From the NCBI GenBank assembly GCA_018381595.1, contig JAGZRP010000035.1, forward strand, positions 1 to 7,254: DNA of 7,254 nt, read 5' to 3'. Origin of the DNA: Bacillota bacterium. Its GTDB lineage: Bacteria; Bacillota_I; Bacilli_A; RF39; UBA660. Position numbers and translations under genes: made by a program. Each line of letters starts with the position of its first letter. The stretch's first letter is position 1. This document shows positions 1 through 5,912 of this stretch, piece by piece. The notes below the pieces were generated by a model. That model saw nothing but the letters and a program-made list of their open reading frames with translations, was not told where the DNA came from and made no database searches.

Positions 1-1394
1 ACTTTGCCATTTTTGGTTCTACAGGAAGTGGAAAATCTTGTAGTGTTGCGCGTATTTTTCAAAACTTATTTGAAAAGAAAAATTCAATTCCATATCGCGC
101 AAGTATTTTTATCTTTGATGCATATGGAGAATATCATCAAGCATTTTCTAAATTACACGAGATTACACCAGAATTAAGTTTTAAGGCATATACCACAAAT
201 TTACAATTTGGGGAAAGTGAAATATTGAGACTTCCTCTTTGGCTGATGAATGTTGATGATATTGCTATTTTGTTAGGTGCAGAAAAAGCAAGCCAATTAC
301 CAATTTTGGAAAAAGCATTAAAATTTGTTACTGTATTTGCGCAAGAAGAAGATACGGTCATTAAATATAAAAACGATGTGATTGCGCGTGCTTTACTAGA
401 TGTTCTTGCAAGTGGTCGTGCTCCGGCTCAGATAAGAGACCAAGTAACAAGTGTTTTAACAAGTTATAGTACAAGAGATTTGAACCTAGAAACAACGATA
501 TATCAACCAGGATATTCTAGACCATTAAAACAATGTTTATTTATTGATGCGACTGGAAAAATTCGTGATATGGAATTATTGATTAATTTTTTAGAAACAT
601 TTTTATCGAATGATTTAGAGTTAAAATTGCCTGATGGTACATTTAAATATAATTTGAATGACTTAGCACATGCTTTTGATTTTGCAGTTATCAGTGAAGG
701 GGCATTATTAAGTGAAAAAATCTTTGATGATGTCAATTTATTAAAAGTTCGTCTTCATACAATGGCAAATGGAGAGGAAAGTACTTATTTTGATTATCCA
801 GAATATATTACAAAGGATCAATATATTCGTAATTTGTTAATGGCTCCTGATGGTAGAAAAGCACAAGTGATTAACTTTAACATTAACTATGTCGATGATA
901 GACTTGCTAAAACAATTACCAAAGTATATTCTCATTTATTATTTGATTATTGTAAAGAGAATCGTAATCGTGGAACATTACCTTTCCATATTGTATTAGA
1001 AGAAGCTCACCGTTATGTTCAAAATGACTCAGATGTTCAATTACTGGGATATAACATCTTTGAACGTATTGCAAAAGAAGGACGTAAGTATGGTGTTGTT
1101 CTTGGTTTAATTAGTCAAAGACCAAGTGAATTATCGGAAACAACATTATCTCAATGTAATAACTTCTTGGTATTTAAAATGCTTCATCCAAGGGATATTA
1201 GTTATATTAGAGAAATGGTTCCAAATGTAACGGAAGAAATCATGAAAAAGATTCGTATTTTACAACCAGGTTCTTGTATTGCTTTTGGACTTGCATTTAA
1301 AATACCAGTGATTATTCAATTTAAAATGCCAAATCCAGCACCATCTAGTGATTCTTGTGATGTTAGTAATATTTGGTTTGTAAACCGTAAATAA
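1..1394 (+). CDS. herA: HerA/DUF87-family hexameric P-loop ATPase, 3' part only (5' end outside window)
   Basis: The frame is open from base 3 to the TAA at 1392-1394, so about 463 residues are visible. The TTG at 225 is internal and not a start. A Walker A motif, GSTGSGKS, lies at 15-38, followed by the HerA-like IFDAYGEYHQAF segment. Walker B (IVLEEAH) is at about 990-1010, then ERIAKEGRKYGV and SQRPSEL at 1059-1136, matching the conserved late helicase-core motifs of HerA. The missing N-terminus would normally hold a HAS-barrel domain of roughly 130-170 residues, giving a full length near 600. Family knowledge: HerA ATPases form hexameric DNA translocases with NurA in archaea, and in bacteria pair with SIR2 or nuclease partners in phage defence. 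No such partner is downstream; it could only lie upstream. An intrinsic terminator follows immediately. The family is secure, the defence role is inferred. Confidence 0.9.
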   Translation, partial: FAIFGSTGSGKSCSVARIFQNLFEKKNSIPYRASIFIFDAYGEYHQAFSKLHEITPELSFKAYTTNLQFGESEILRLPLWLMNVDDIAILLGAEKASQLPILEKALKFVTVFAQEEDTVIKYKNDVIARALLDVLASGRAPAQIRDQVTSVLTSYSTRDLNLETTIYQPGYSRPLKQCLFIDATGKIRDMELLINFLETFLSNDLELKLPDGTFKYNLNDLAHAFDFAVISEGALLSEKIFDDVNLLKVRLHTMANGEESTYFDYPEYITKDQYIRNLLMAPDGRKAQVINFNINYVDDRLAKTITKVYSHLLFDYCKENRNRGTLPFHIVLEEAHRYVQNDSDVQLLGYNIFERIAKEGRKYGVVLGLISQRPSELSETTLSQCNNFLVFKMLHPRDISYIREMVPNVTEEIMKKIRILQPGSCIAFGLAFKIPVIIQFKMPNPAPSSDSCDVSNIWFVNRK

Positions 1395-1420
1395 GAGCAG
1401 AATTTGCTCTTTTTTCTTTT
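1393..1420 (+). terminator. Intrinsic terminator of the HerA-family gene
   Basis: A 7-bp stem (AAGAGCA, 1393-1399, pairing with TGCTCTT, 1405-1411) has a short GAATT loop and is followed by a T-rich run, TTTTCTTTT. It overlaps the gene's stop codon. It separates the HerA gene from the kinase gene downstream, although read-through remains possible. Confidence 0.8.
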
Positions 1421-1431
1421 TTTGATATAAT
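1404..1431 (+). promoter_or_regulatory. Promoter of the HipA-like kinase gene
   Basis: A perfect TATAAT box at 1426-1431 stands 22 nt before the favoured ATG at 1453. A weak -35 candidate (TTGCTC, 1404-1409, three matches to consensus) lies 16 nt upstream, inside the preceding terminator. Transcription would start near 1438, giving a leader of about 15 nt that carries the ribosome binding site GGGGGA (1443-1448). Confidence 0.6.
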
Positions 1432-1452
1432 AGCAGACAAATGGGGGATTTT

Positions 1453-2235
1453 ATGATTTGCGACTTGATTAGAGAAGATACAAAAGTATATCAGTATTCA
1501 TCTTATCAACAAGATGAATATCCAAAATGGAATAAAATGAAACAGAATATTATATATGATAACTGTGTAAAAATAAAAGATGCGTTTTATTATTTTAAAG
1601 GAGATAAAGCAATTCCTAATAATTTATTGAATGAATTAATTGGAGAAATTTTAGCAACCTATGTTTTTCGGTTACCATCTGTTCATTATCATATCGGGTA
1701 TGATGTTTTTTTAGATAAATATGTATTACTCTCAAAAAATTTCAAAGAAACTGGTAAGAAATATTATACCAAACAAGAAATGAGAGAGTTGAAAGAACAA
1801 AATTCTTCTTTTTCCAAGCAACAAATGGAATTGTTTCAAGATATGAAAAAACTTGCGATGTTAGATTTTTATTGCCAACAAAGTGATAGACACGAAGATA
1901 ATTTTTGTTTTGAAAAGAAGGGGGAAGAATTTCGTTTAAGTAAATTGTTTGATTATGAATGTTCTTTTCCAAAATTAACAGATGTGGTTCAATTTGCCTC
2001 TTTTCAAGAAAAAAGAAATTTTATAGAAGTAACTCCAGAAGAACTTGTGTCGGAATTGAAAGAGGATGAAACATATCAACAGCTATTCGCACTTTCTTAT
2101 CGTATTAATTTGTCTAAAGTATTAGATATTGTTTCAAAAAAATGGAAATTATATATTCCAGAACACACAAAAGAGTATTACTTAGAATATCAAAATGAAA
2201 TAAGAAAACAATATCAAAAATTAAAACTCATATAA
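1453..2235 (+). CDS. HipA-like (CtkA-type) Ser/Thr protein kinase, small single-domain form
   Basis: I favour the ATG at 1453 (260 aa) over the in-frame ATG at 1441: GGGGGA at 1443-1448 is spaced correctly for 1453, while 1441 would sit almost at the predicted transcript end with no binding site. Kinase features in order: a candidate ATP-binding Lys49 (FYYFKG), Glu61/Glu65 in a following helix, LLSKNF at 92-97, the catalytic-loop signature SDRHEDNF at 144-151 (Asp145 as base, Asn150 as metal ligand) and FDYECS at 166-171, with Asp167 in the place of the DFG aspartate. This DRHxxN plus later FD layout is typical of HipA/PI3-4K-like folds. At 260 aa it lacks the N-terminal domain of classical HipA (about 440 aa), and no HipB-type antitoxin gene adjoins it. 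The substrate is unknown. It could act as a toxin, a regulator or a defence kinase. Confidence 0.75.
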   Translation: MICDLIREDTKVYQYSSYQQDEYPKWNKMKQNIIYDNCVKIKDAFYYFKGDKAIPNNLLNELIGEILATYVFRLPSVHYHIGYDVFLDKYVLLSKNFKETGKKYYTKQEMRELKEQNSSFSKQQMELFQDMKKLAMLDFYCQQSDRHEDNFCFEKKGEEFRLSKLFDYECSFPKLTDVVQFASFQEKRNFIEVTPEELVSELKEDETYQQLFALSYRINLSKVLDIVSKKWKLYIPEHTKEYYLEYQNEIRKQYQKLKLI

Positions 2236-2260
2236 AAAATGGATAGCAGTATCCATTTTT
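2235..2260. terminator. Bidirectional intrinsic terminator between convergent genes
   Basis: A perfect 11-bp inverted repeat (AAAAATGGATA at 2235-2245, TATCCATTTTT at 2250-2260) encloses a GCAG loop. Flanking A and T runs let it terminate on either strand. It starts on the last base of the kinase stop codon and ends on the first two bases of the radical SAM gene's stop codon, so it serves both convergent genes. Confidence 0.85.
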
Positions 2261-3194
2261 ATTTTACTTTTTTTCCTTGATAAGAATTTCTTTTTACTTG
2301 TTCTTTATCAATATCATTTAAAACACAGAATTTTTTTAATAACCATGTTGGCTCTACCAAATCTTCTTTTTTCGGATCTCCTGTAATCCGATGAATGACA
2401 ATTTCTGGTTTTAATAATTCTAATTCATCGACTACAATATCGACATACTCTTCTTTTGTTAAAATATGGAATGGATTTTTTTGATACATCCTTGCAAGTG
2501 GAGTATCTTTTACAATATGTAACATATGTATTTTGATCCCTTGAATATCTAATTGATTGATATGTCTGATTGTTTCTAACATCATTTCTTTCGTTTCAAA
2601 AGGAAGTCCATTAATAATATGTACAACAACATTGATATTTCTTTTGCGAAGTTTCGCAACCATCTCATCAAATACTTCAAGTGAATGACAGCGGTTAATT
2701 AATTTACTTGTTTTGTCATGTATGGTTTGTAATCCGAGTTCTACAATAAGATAGGTTCGTTTATTTAAGTCTTCTAGATAATCTAGACATTCCTCAGTAA
2801 TCGCATCTGGTCTTGTTGCAATGGCAAGACCAATGACATTTGGATAAGTTAAAATGGGTTCGAATTTTTCTCTTAATTCTTCTACTTTTGCATAAGTATT
2901 TGTTCTTGCTTGAAAATAGCCAATCAATTTTCCATTTGGCCATTTTTTTTGCATCATAGAAACACCTTTTTGAAATTGGATAGATAATGGTTCTTCTAAG
3001 TTTCCAGCAAAGTCACCACTTCCTAGTTTGGAACAATAGATACATCCGCCAAAACCAACTTTTCCATCTAGATTTGGACAAGAGAAGCCTCCATTTAAAC
3101 TAATCTTAAATACTTTCGATTGAAATTTTTGTTGATAAAAATAAGTCAGTGTGTGATATCTTTTATTATCACTTGTATATTGAAATGGATTCAT
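2259..3194 (-). CDS. ytqA: TIGR01212-family radical SAM protein, YtqA/MnmL-like
   Basis: The protein has 311 residues, close to the usual 300-320. The cluster-binding cysteines are Cys39, Cys51 and Cys54 (CX11CX2C, in GGCIYCSKLGSGDFAG), the family's distinctive spacing. Further signatures are YFQARTNTYAKVEEL (93-107), ATRPD (126-130), VELGLQT (151-157), the family NR.H motif (here NRCHS, 167-171), HIINGLPFE (192-200), IKIHMLHIVKDTPLA (220-234) and HRITGDPKKED (268-278). The N-terminus MNPFQY...KRYHTLTY resembles Bacillus YtqA. Family knowledge: YtqA was renamed MnmL after genetic work linking it to mnm5s2U synthesis at the tRNA wobble position, where it is usually encoded with the methylase MnmM (YtqB). 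No mnmM gene adjoins it here. The start is supported by GGAGGTG (minus strand, 3206-3200) seven bases upstream. The radical SAM family is certain; the MnmL role is inferred. Confidence 0.9.
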   Translation of the reverse strand: MNPFQYTSDNKRYHTLTYFYQQKFQSKVFKISLNGGFSCPNLDGKVGFGGCIYCSKLGSGDFAGNLEEPLSIQFQKGVSMMQKKWPNGKLIGYFQARTNTYAKVEELREKFEPILTYPNVIGLAIATRPDAITEECLDYLEDLNKRTYLIVELGLQTIHDKTSKLINRCHSLEVFDEMVAKLRKRNINVVVHIINGLPFETKEMMLETIRHINQLDIQGIKIHMLHIVKDTPLARMYQKNPFHILTKEEYVDIVVDELELLKPEIVIHRITGDPKKEDLVEPTWLLKKFCVLNDIDKEQVKRNSYQGKKVK

Positions 3195-3199
3195 GGCTT

Positions 3200-3224
3200 C
3201 ACCTCCAATACAAGAATTATAACA
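3200..3224 (-). promoter_or_regulatory. Extended -10 promoter and RBS of the radical SAM gene
   Basis: On the minus strand TGTTATAAT (plus positions 3224-3216) is a full TATAAT preceded by TGn. No good -35 lies 16-18 nt upstream. Transcription should begin near 3209, only about 3 nt before the Shine-Dalgarno GGAGGTG (3206-3200), giving a leader of about 15 nt. Confidence 0.6.
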
Positions 3225-3302
3225 AATATTGTGGAATTTTATGGGAAAAATATGAAAAAACTTACATTTTTTTCTAATTTTCTATTCATTACAACGGAAA
3301 TT

Positions 3303-3323
3303 TGTTATAATGAGGGTGGAGGT
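3303..3323 (+). promoter_or_regulatory. Extended -10 promoter and RBS of the transporter gene
   Basis: TGTTATAAT at 3303-3311 is an extended -10 with a perfect TATAAT (3306-3311) and no clear -35. GGAGGT at 3318-3323 lies five bases before the ATG at 3329. The predicted start point near 3318 falls on the Shine-Dalgarno itself, so the leader would be about 11 nt long. Confidence 0.6.
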
Positions 3324-3328
3324 AGAAT

Positions 3329-4939
3329 ATGAAAAAGTATAGTTTATTAAAAGTTTTAGGAATTTGTTTTTTTGTATTTATTGTACTAACATTCATTATT
3401 CCAACAGGAACATTCTCTAGTGGAGCGTTAACAGTTGGAAGTACAGATCCAGTTGGATTTTTTGAATGGTTCTCAGCACCAATGAATACATTAACGACTT
3501 ACGGTATGTATGGAATTATTTTCTTACTTATCGGAGGGCTATATGGCGTATTAAACAAAACAGGAGTTTATACGAAATTAGTAGATGATGTTAAGAAAAA
3601 AATGGAAGGAAAAGAAAAGAAATTTCTTACGATTTCTATTTTAGTATTTGCAATTCTTGCAAGTTTAACAGGTCTTAACGTAGCACTATTTGTTTTAGTA
3701 CCATTTATGGCTGCAGTTGTTTTAAGATTAGGTTTCAATAAAGTAACTGCATTACTTTCAACAGTAGGAGCAATGCTTGTTGGAACAATTGGAAGTACAT
3801 ATGGATTTAATGTATGTGGTTATATTAATTACTACTTTAATTTAAATGTACACAATGCTATCTTAATTAAATTAGGATTCTTACTTGTACTTGTAATTTT
3901 CTATAATTACATGGTTTGTAAAAACGCAAAATTAGAAAAAGTAACAAAAAAAGCTGCGAAGAAAGAACCAGTAAAAGAAGTTGCTACAAAGAAAAAAGAA
4001 GTAGAAACAAAAAAAGAAGAGAAAAAAGAAAGCAAGAAAACAGTAAAAGCAGAACCTAAGAAGACAGCAAAGAAAACAACGAAAAAAACAACAAATAAGA
4101 AAAATACAAAGAAGAAAAACACAATGAACGAAGAAGTAAAAGATGATGTATTAGTGGTTCCACTATACAAAGAAACTGAAACTAAGAAAAAGAAAAGCAC
4201 AATGCCAATGATCGTAATTGGATTAATCGCTTTTGTATTTATCTTAGTTGGTATGTATAACTGGAAATATGCATTCGGAGTTGAAATGTTTGAGAAATCT
4301 TACGAATCAATGATGGCTGTTAATGTCAATGGATATCCATTAATGCAAAATATTTTAGGTTATGTGAATCCAATTGGATACTTCACTGTATCTGAATTAG
4401 CTACCATTTTAATTTTAGTAGCATTATTAATTGGATGGATTTATAATTTAAAATTCAGAGAGATTTTAGATGGATTCGTTGAAGGAATGAAAGAAATGCT
4501 TCCAACTGCATTCTATGTAACTATCGCAAATGTCATTATGGCAGTGATTGCAGGTTCTTCAACGGGAGGAAATATCTTCTTTACAATGAGTGATTGGTTA
4601 TTAAATTTAACAAAAGGATTTAATGCAATTACAACTGCTTTGGTTGGAGCACTTGGTGGTTTATTCTATAATGATATGCCATACGTTGTAAACTCTCTAG
4701 CTGATACATTTGTTGCAAAATATACAAATTCTGGAATTTACCCATTGATTGGACTTATTTTACAATCAATGCATGGACTTGTAATGATGCTTGTACCTAC
4801 TAGTATGATTCTAATTGGAGGATTATCTTACTTAAATGTTTCATACAAAGAATGGTTCAAAAATATCTGGAAATTATTATTAGGATTATTATTAATTTCT
4901 GTAATTGCAATTGTCATTTTATTCTTTATTGTAAAATAA
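3329..4939 (+). CDS. YfcC/DcuC-like membrane transporter with lysine-rich central loop
   Basis: This is a 536-residue polytopic membrane protein. Hydrophobic segments lie near residues 7-25, 59-76, 100-133, 140-160, 178-196, 293-310, 352-372, 390-409, 432-447, 469-500 and 513-535. The first half resembles the YfcC/C4-dicarboxylate anaerobic carrier family (IT superfamily): FIIPTGTF, a GFFEWFSAP segment, then LIGGLYGVLNKTGVYTKLVD. The second half (SELATILILVALLIG, then DGFVEGMKEMLPTAF) fits the second repeat of that fold. A hydrophilic loop at 198-290 holds 35 lysines and is unlike the family's usual central loop; the flanking positive charges place it in the cytoplasm. The substrate cannot be read from sequence; relatives carry dicarboxylates, basic amino acids or peptides. 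It stands alone with its own promoter and terminator. Membrane transporter is near certain; the exact family is moderately supported. Confidence 0.75.
   Translation: MKKYSLLKVLGICFFVFIVLTFIIPTGTFSSGALTVGSTDPVGFFEWFSAPMNTLTTYGMYGIIFLLIGGLYGVLNKTGVYTKLVDDVKKKMEGKEKKFLTISILVFAILASLTGLNVALFVLVPFMAAVVLRLGFNKVTALLSTVGAMLVGTIGSTYGFNVCGYINYYFNLNVHNAILIKLGFLLVLVIFYNYMVCKNAKLEKVTKKAAKKEPVKEVATKKKEVETKKEEKKESKKTVKAEPKKTAKKTTKKTTNKKNTKKKNTMNEEVKDDVLVVPLYKETETKKKKSTMPMIVIGLIAFVFILVGMYNWKYAFGVEMFEKSYESMMAVNVNGYPLMQNILGYVNPIGYFTVSELATILILVALLIGWIYNLKFREILDGFVEGMKEMLPTAFYVTIANVIMAVIAGSSTGGNIFFTMSDWLLNLTKGFNAITTALVGALGGLFYNDMPYVVNSLADTFVAKYTNSGIYPLIGLILQSMHGLVMMLVPTSMILIGGLSYLNVSYKEWFKNIWKLLLGLLLISVIAIVILFFIVK
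3920..4198 (+). repeat. Low-complexity A-rich tract encoding a Lys/Thr/Glu-rich loop
   Basis: This A-rich coding stretch within the transporter gene encodes residues 198-290, with 35 lysines among 93 residues plus many Thr, Glu and Ala. It is built of imperfect KK-T, KKE and KKTTKK units that recall histone H1-like tails. On the opposite strand it yields a spurious Phe-rich open frame, which is not a gene. Confidence 0.8.
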
Positions 4940-4950
4940 GGAATGATTGT

Positions 4951-4978
4951 AAAGGTAACACATGTGTTACCTTTTTTT
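4951..4978 (+). terminator. Intrinsic terminator of the transporter gene
   Basis: A perfect palindrome at 4951-4974 (AAAGGTAACA, CATG loop, TGTTACCTTT) forms a 10-bp stem and is followed by a T-run to 4978. It starts 11 nt after the stop codon. The leading A-run is short, so it works mainly on the plus strand. Confidence 0.9.
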
Positions 4979-5211
4979 AAATGATTTTTGATTAATTATA
5001 TGAGAAAAACAGTATGATAAGTGAAAATAGTATGATTGACTTATAACGCATGTGTTGCCCATTTGTAGATGTGTATGTGTGTGAAAGAGCTATAACTTCA
5101 TGGTTAGAAAAATCTAAAAGAAAATTTGATTTTATGAAAAATGTTGAATGTATTAAAATATTTAAATTCTATCATAGGAAATAGTGAGGAATTATTCATT
5201 TCATTTGATTA

Positions 5212-5234
5212 GAAGGGGAAACCTTTCTTTTTTA
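5212..5234 (+). terminator. Weak possible terminator before the metallopeptidase operon
   Basis: A short stem, GAAGG (5212-5216) against CCTTT (5222-5226) with one G-T pair, is followed by CTTTTTTT. It would end any small transcript from the gap upstream. The stem is only 5 bp, so this may be chance. Confidence 0.3.
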
Positions 5235-5244
5235 CTCGTATTTA

Positions 5245-5253
5245 TGTTAAAAT
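5245..5253 (+). promoter_or_regulatory. Extended -10 promoter of the ygjP-like/M23 operon
   Basis: TGTTAAAAT at 5245-5253 is an extended -10 (TGn plus TAAAAT, one mismatch to TATAAT). No -35 stands 16-18 nt upstream. The predicted start point near 5260 coincides with the in-frame GTG at 5260, so the message would be leaderless or have a leader of about 9 nt to the ATG at 5269. Confidence 0.5.
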
Positions 5254-5268
5254 GTTACTGTGATAGTT

Positions 5269-5904
5269 ATGGAAATAAAAATAAAAGGTGAAAAATATCC
5301 CGTTGTCATAGAAAAGAAAAAAAATAAAAACACATATATTCGAGTAACAGATGAACTCGAAATACATGTAACAACTTCCTTTTTAGCACGTGATAAAATG
5401 ATAGAAAAAATGCTTCGTGAAAATGAGAAAGCAATTATTTCTATGTTAGATAAGAAAAGGAAAGAATTGGAAAGAAAGGAAAAATTTTATTACTTTGGAA
5501 AAAATTATGATATAATTATAATACCGACGGTAGAAAAAGTAATGGTTGATGAAACAACATTTGTGATTCCAAATGAACATGCTTTAGATGTATATTTGAA
5601 AAAGCAAATGAAAGAAGTATTTACAGAACACTATAATCGTTTATATGAATTATTTGAGGAGTCGATTTCAAAACCTACATTGAAATTTCGAAAGATGAAA
5701 ACGAGATGGGGTGTTTGTAATCGTAGGAATCATACCATTACCTTAAATACAAGACTGTTGGAATATGATACCAAATATTTAGATTATGTCATTATACATG
5801 AACTTTCTCATTTAGTGCACTTTGATCATTCAAAAGCATTTTGGGAGGTTGTTTCAAAATATTGTCCAGATTATAAGACGTTACGTCGAGAAATGAAGGG
5901 GTAG
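5269..5904 (+). CDS. YgjP-like (DUF45, SprT/M48-type) zinc metallopeptidase
   Basis: The protein has 211 residues from ATG 5269; an in-frame GTG at 5260 would add three. Neither has a Shine-Dalgarno, so the start is uncertain. The C-terminal half carries the family's core: LKFRKMKTRWGVCN (138-151), ITLNTRLLEY (157-166), LDYVIIHELSHLVHFDHSKAFW (171-192). HELSH (177-181) gives zinc ligands His177 and His181 and catalytic Glu178; His187 in FDHSKAFW is the likely third ligand. CPDYK follows, as in relatives. There is no signal peptide or membrane segment, so it is cytoplasmic. The family resembles E. coli YgjP; physiological substrates are poorly known. Its TAG stop lies 5 nt before the ATG of the M23 gene, and the M23 Shine-Dalgarno sits within its last codons, so the two are very likely co-transcribed. 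Confidence 0.88.
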   Translation: MEIKIKGEKYPVVIEKKKNKNTYIRVTDELEIHVTTSFLARDKMIEKMLRENEKAIISMLDKKRKELERKEKFYYFGKNYDIIIIPTVEKVMVDETTFVIPNEHALDVYLKKQMKEVFTEHYNRLYELFEESISKPTLKFRKMKTRWGVCNRRNHTITLNTRLLEYDTKYLDYVIIHELSHLVHFDHSKAFWEVVSKYCPDYKTLRREMKG

Positions 5905-5912
5905 TGATTATG
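5896..5912 (+). promoter_or_regulatory. RBS that decides the M23 gene start
   Basis: AAGGGG at 5896-5901 is 8 nt before the ATG at 5910 but only 2 nt before the in-frame GTG at 5904. ATG 5910 also gives a classic MKK signal-peptide N-terminus, so it is preferred over the GTG that overlaps the previous stop codon. Confidence 0.75.

Larger units (their letters stand above)
4979..5259. other. Intergenic region without a convincing gene
   Basis: No tRNA, repeat array or long frame is visible here. The longest plus-strand frame starting with ATG is 44 codons (5050-5184, beginning MCCPFVDVYV, ending in TAG). It has no Shine-Dalgarno and no recognisable relative, so I do not call it a gene. An octamer, AGTATGAT, occurs twice (5011-5018 and 5029-5036). 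The segment ACGCATGTGTTGCC (5046-5059) repeats 12 of 14 bases of the terminator segment at 4958-4971. A TTGAC at 5036-5040 has no matching -10. The region may hold decayed sequence or an unrecognised small RNA, but nothing proves either. Confidence 0.5.

Noticed and set aside
225..1394. A 389-codon gene starting at TTG 225
   Set aside because: The same frame is open back to base 3 and contains the Walker A motif, so TTG 225 is an internal leucine codon of a longer gene.
3120..3332. A 70-codon plus-strand frame across the divergent promoter region
   Set aside because: It overlaps the radical SAM gene's start and both divergent promoters; the product has no recognisable domain.
3907..4200. A 97-codon Phe-rich frame on the minus strand
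   Set aside because: It is the antisense shadow of the lysine-rich AAA/AAG tract in the transporter gene, with no binding site and a low-complexity product.
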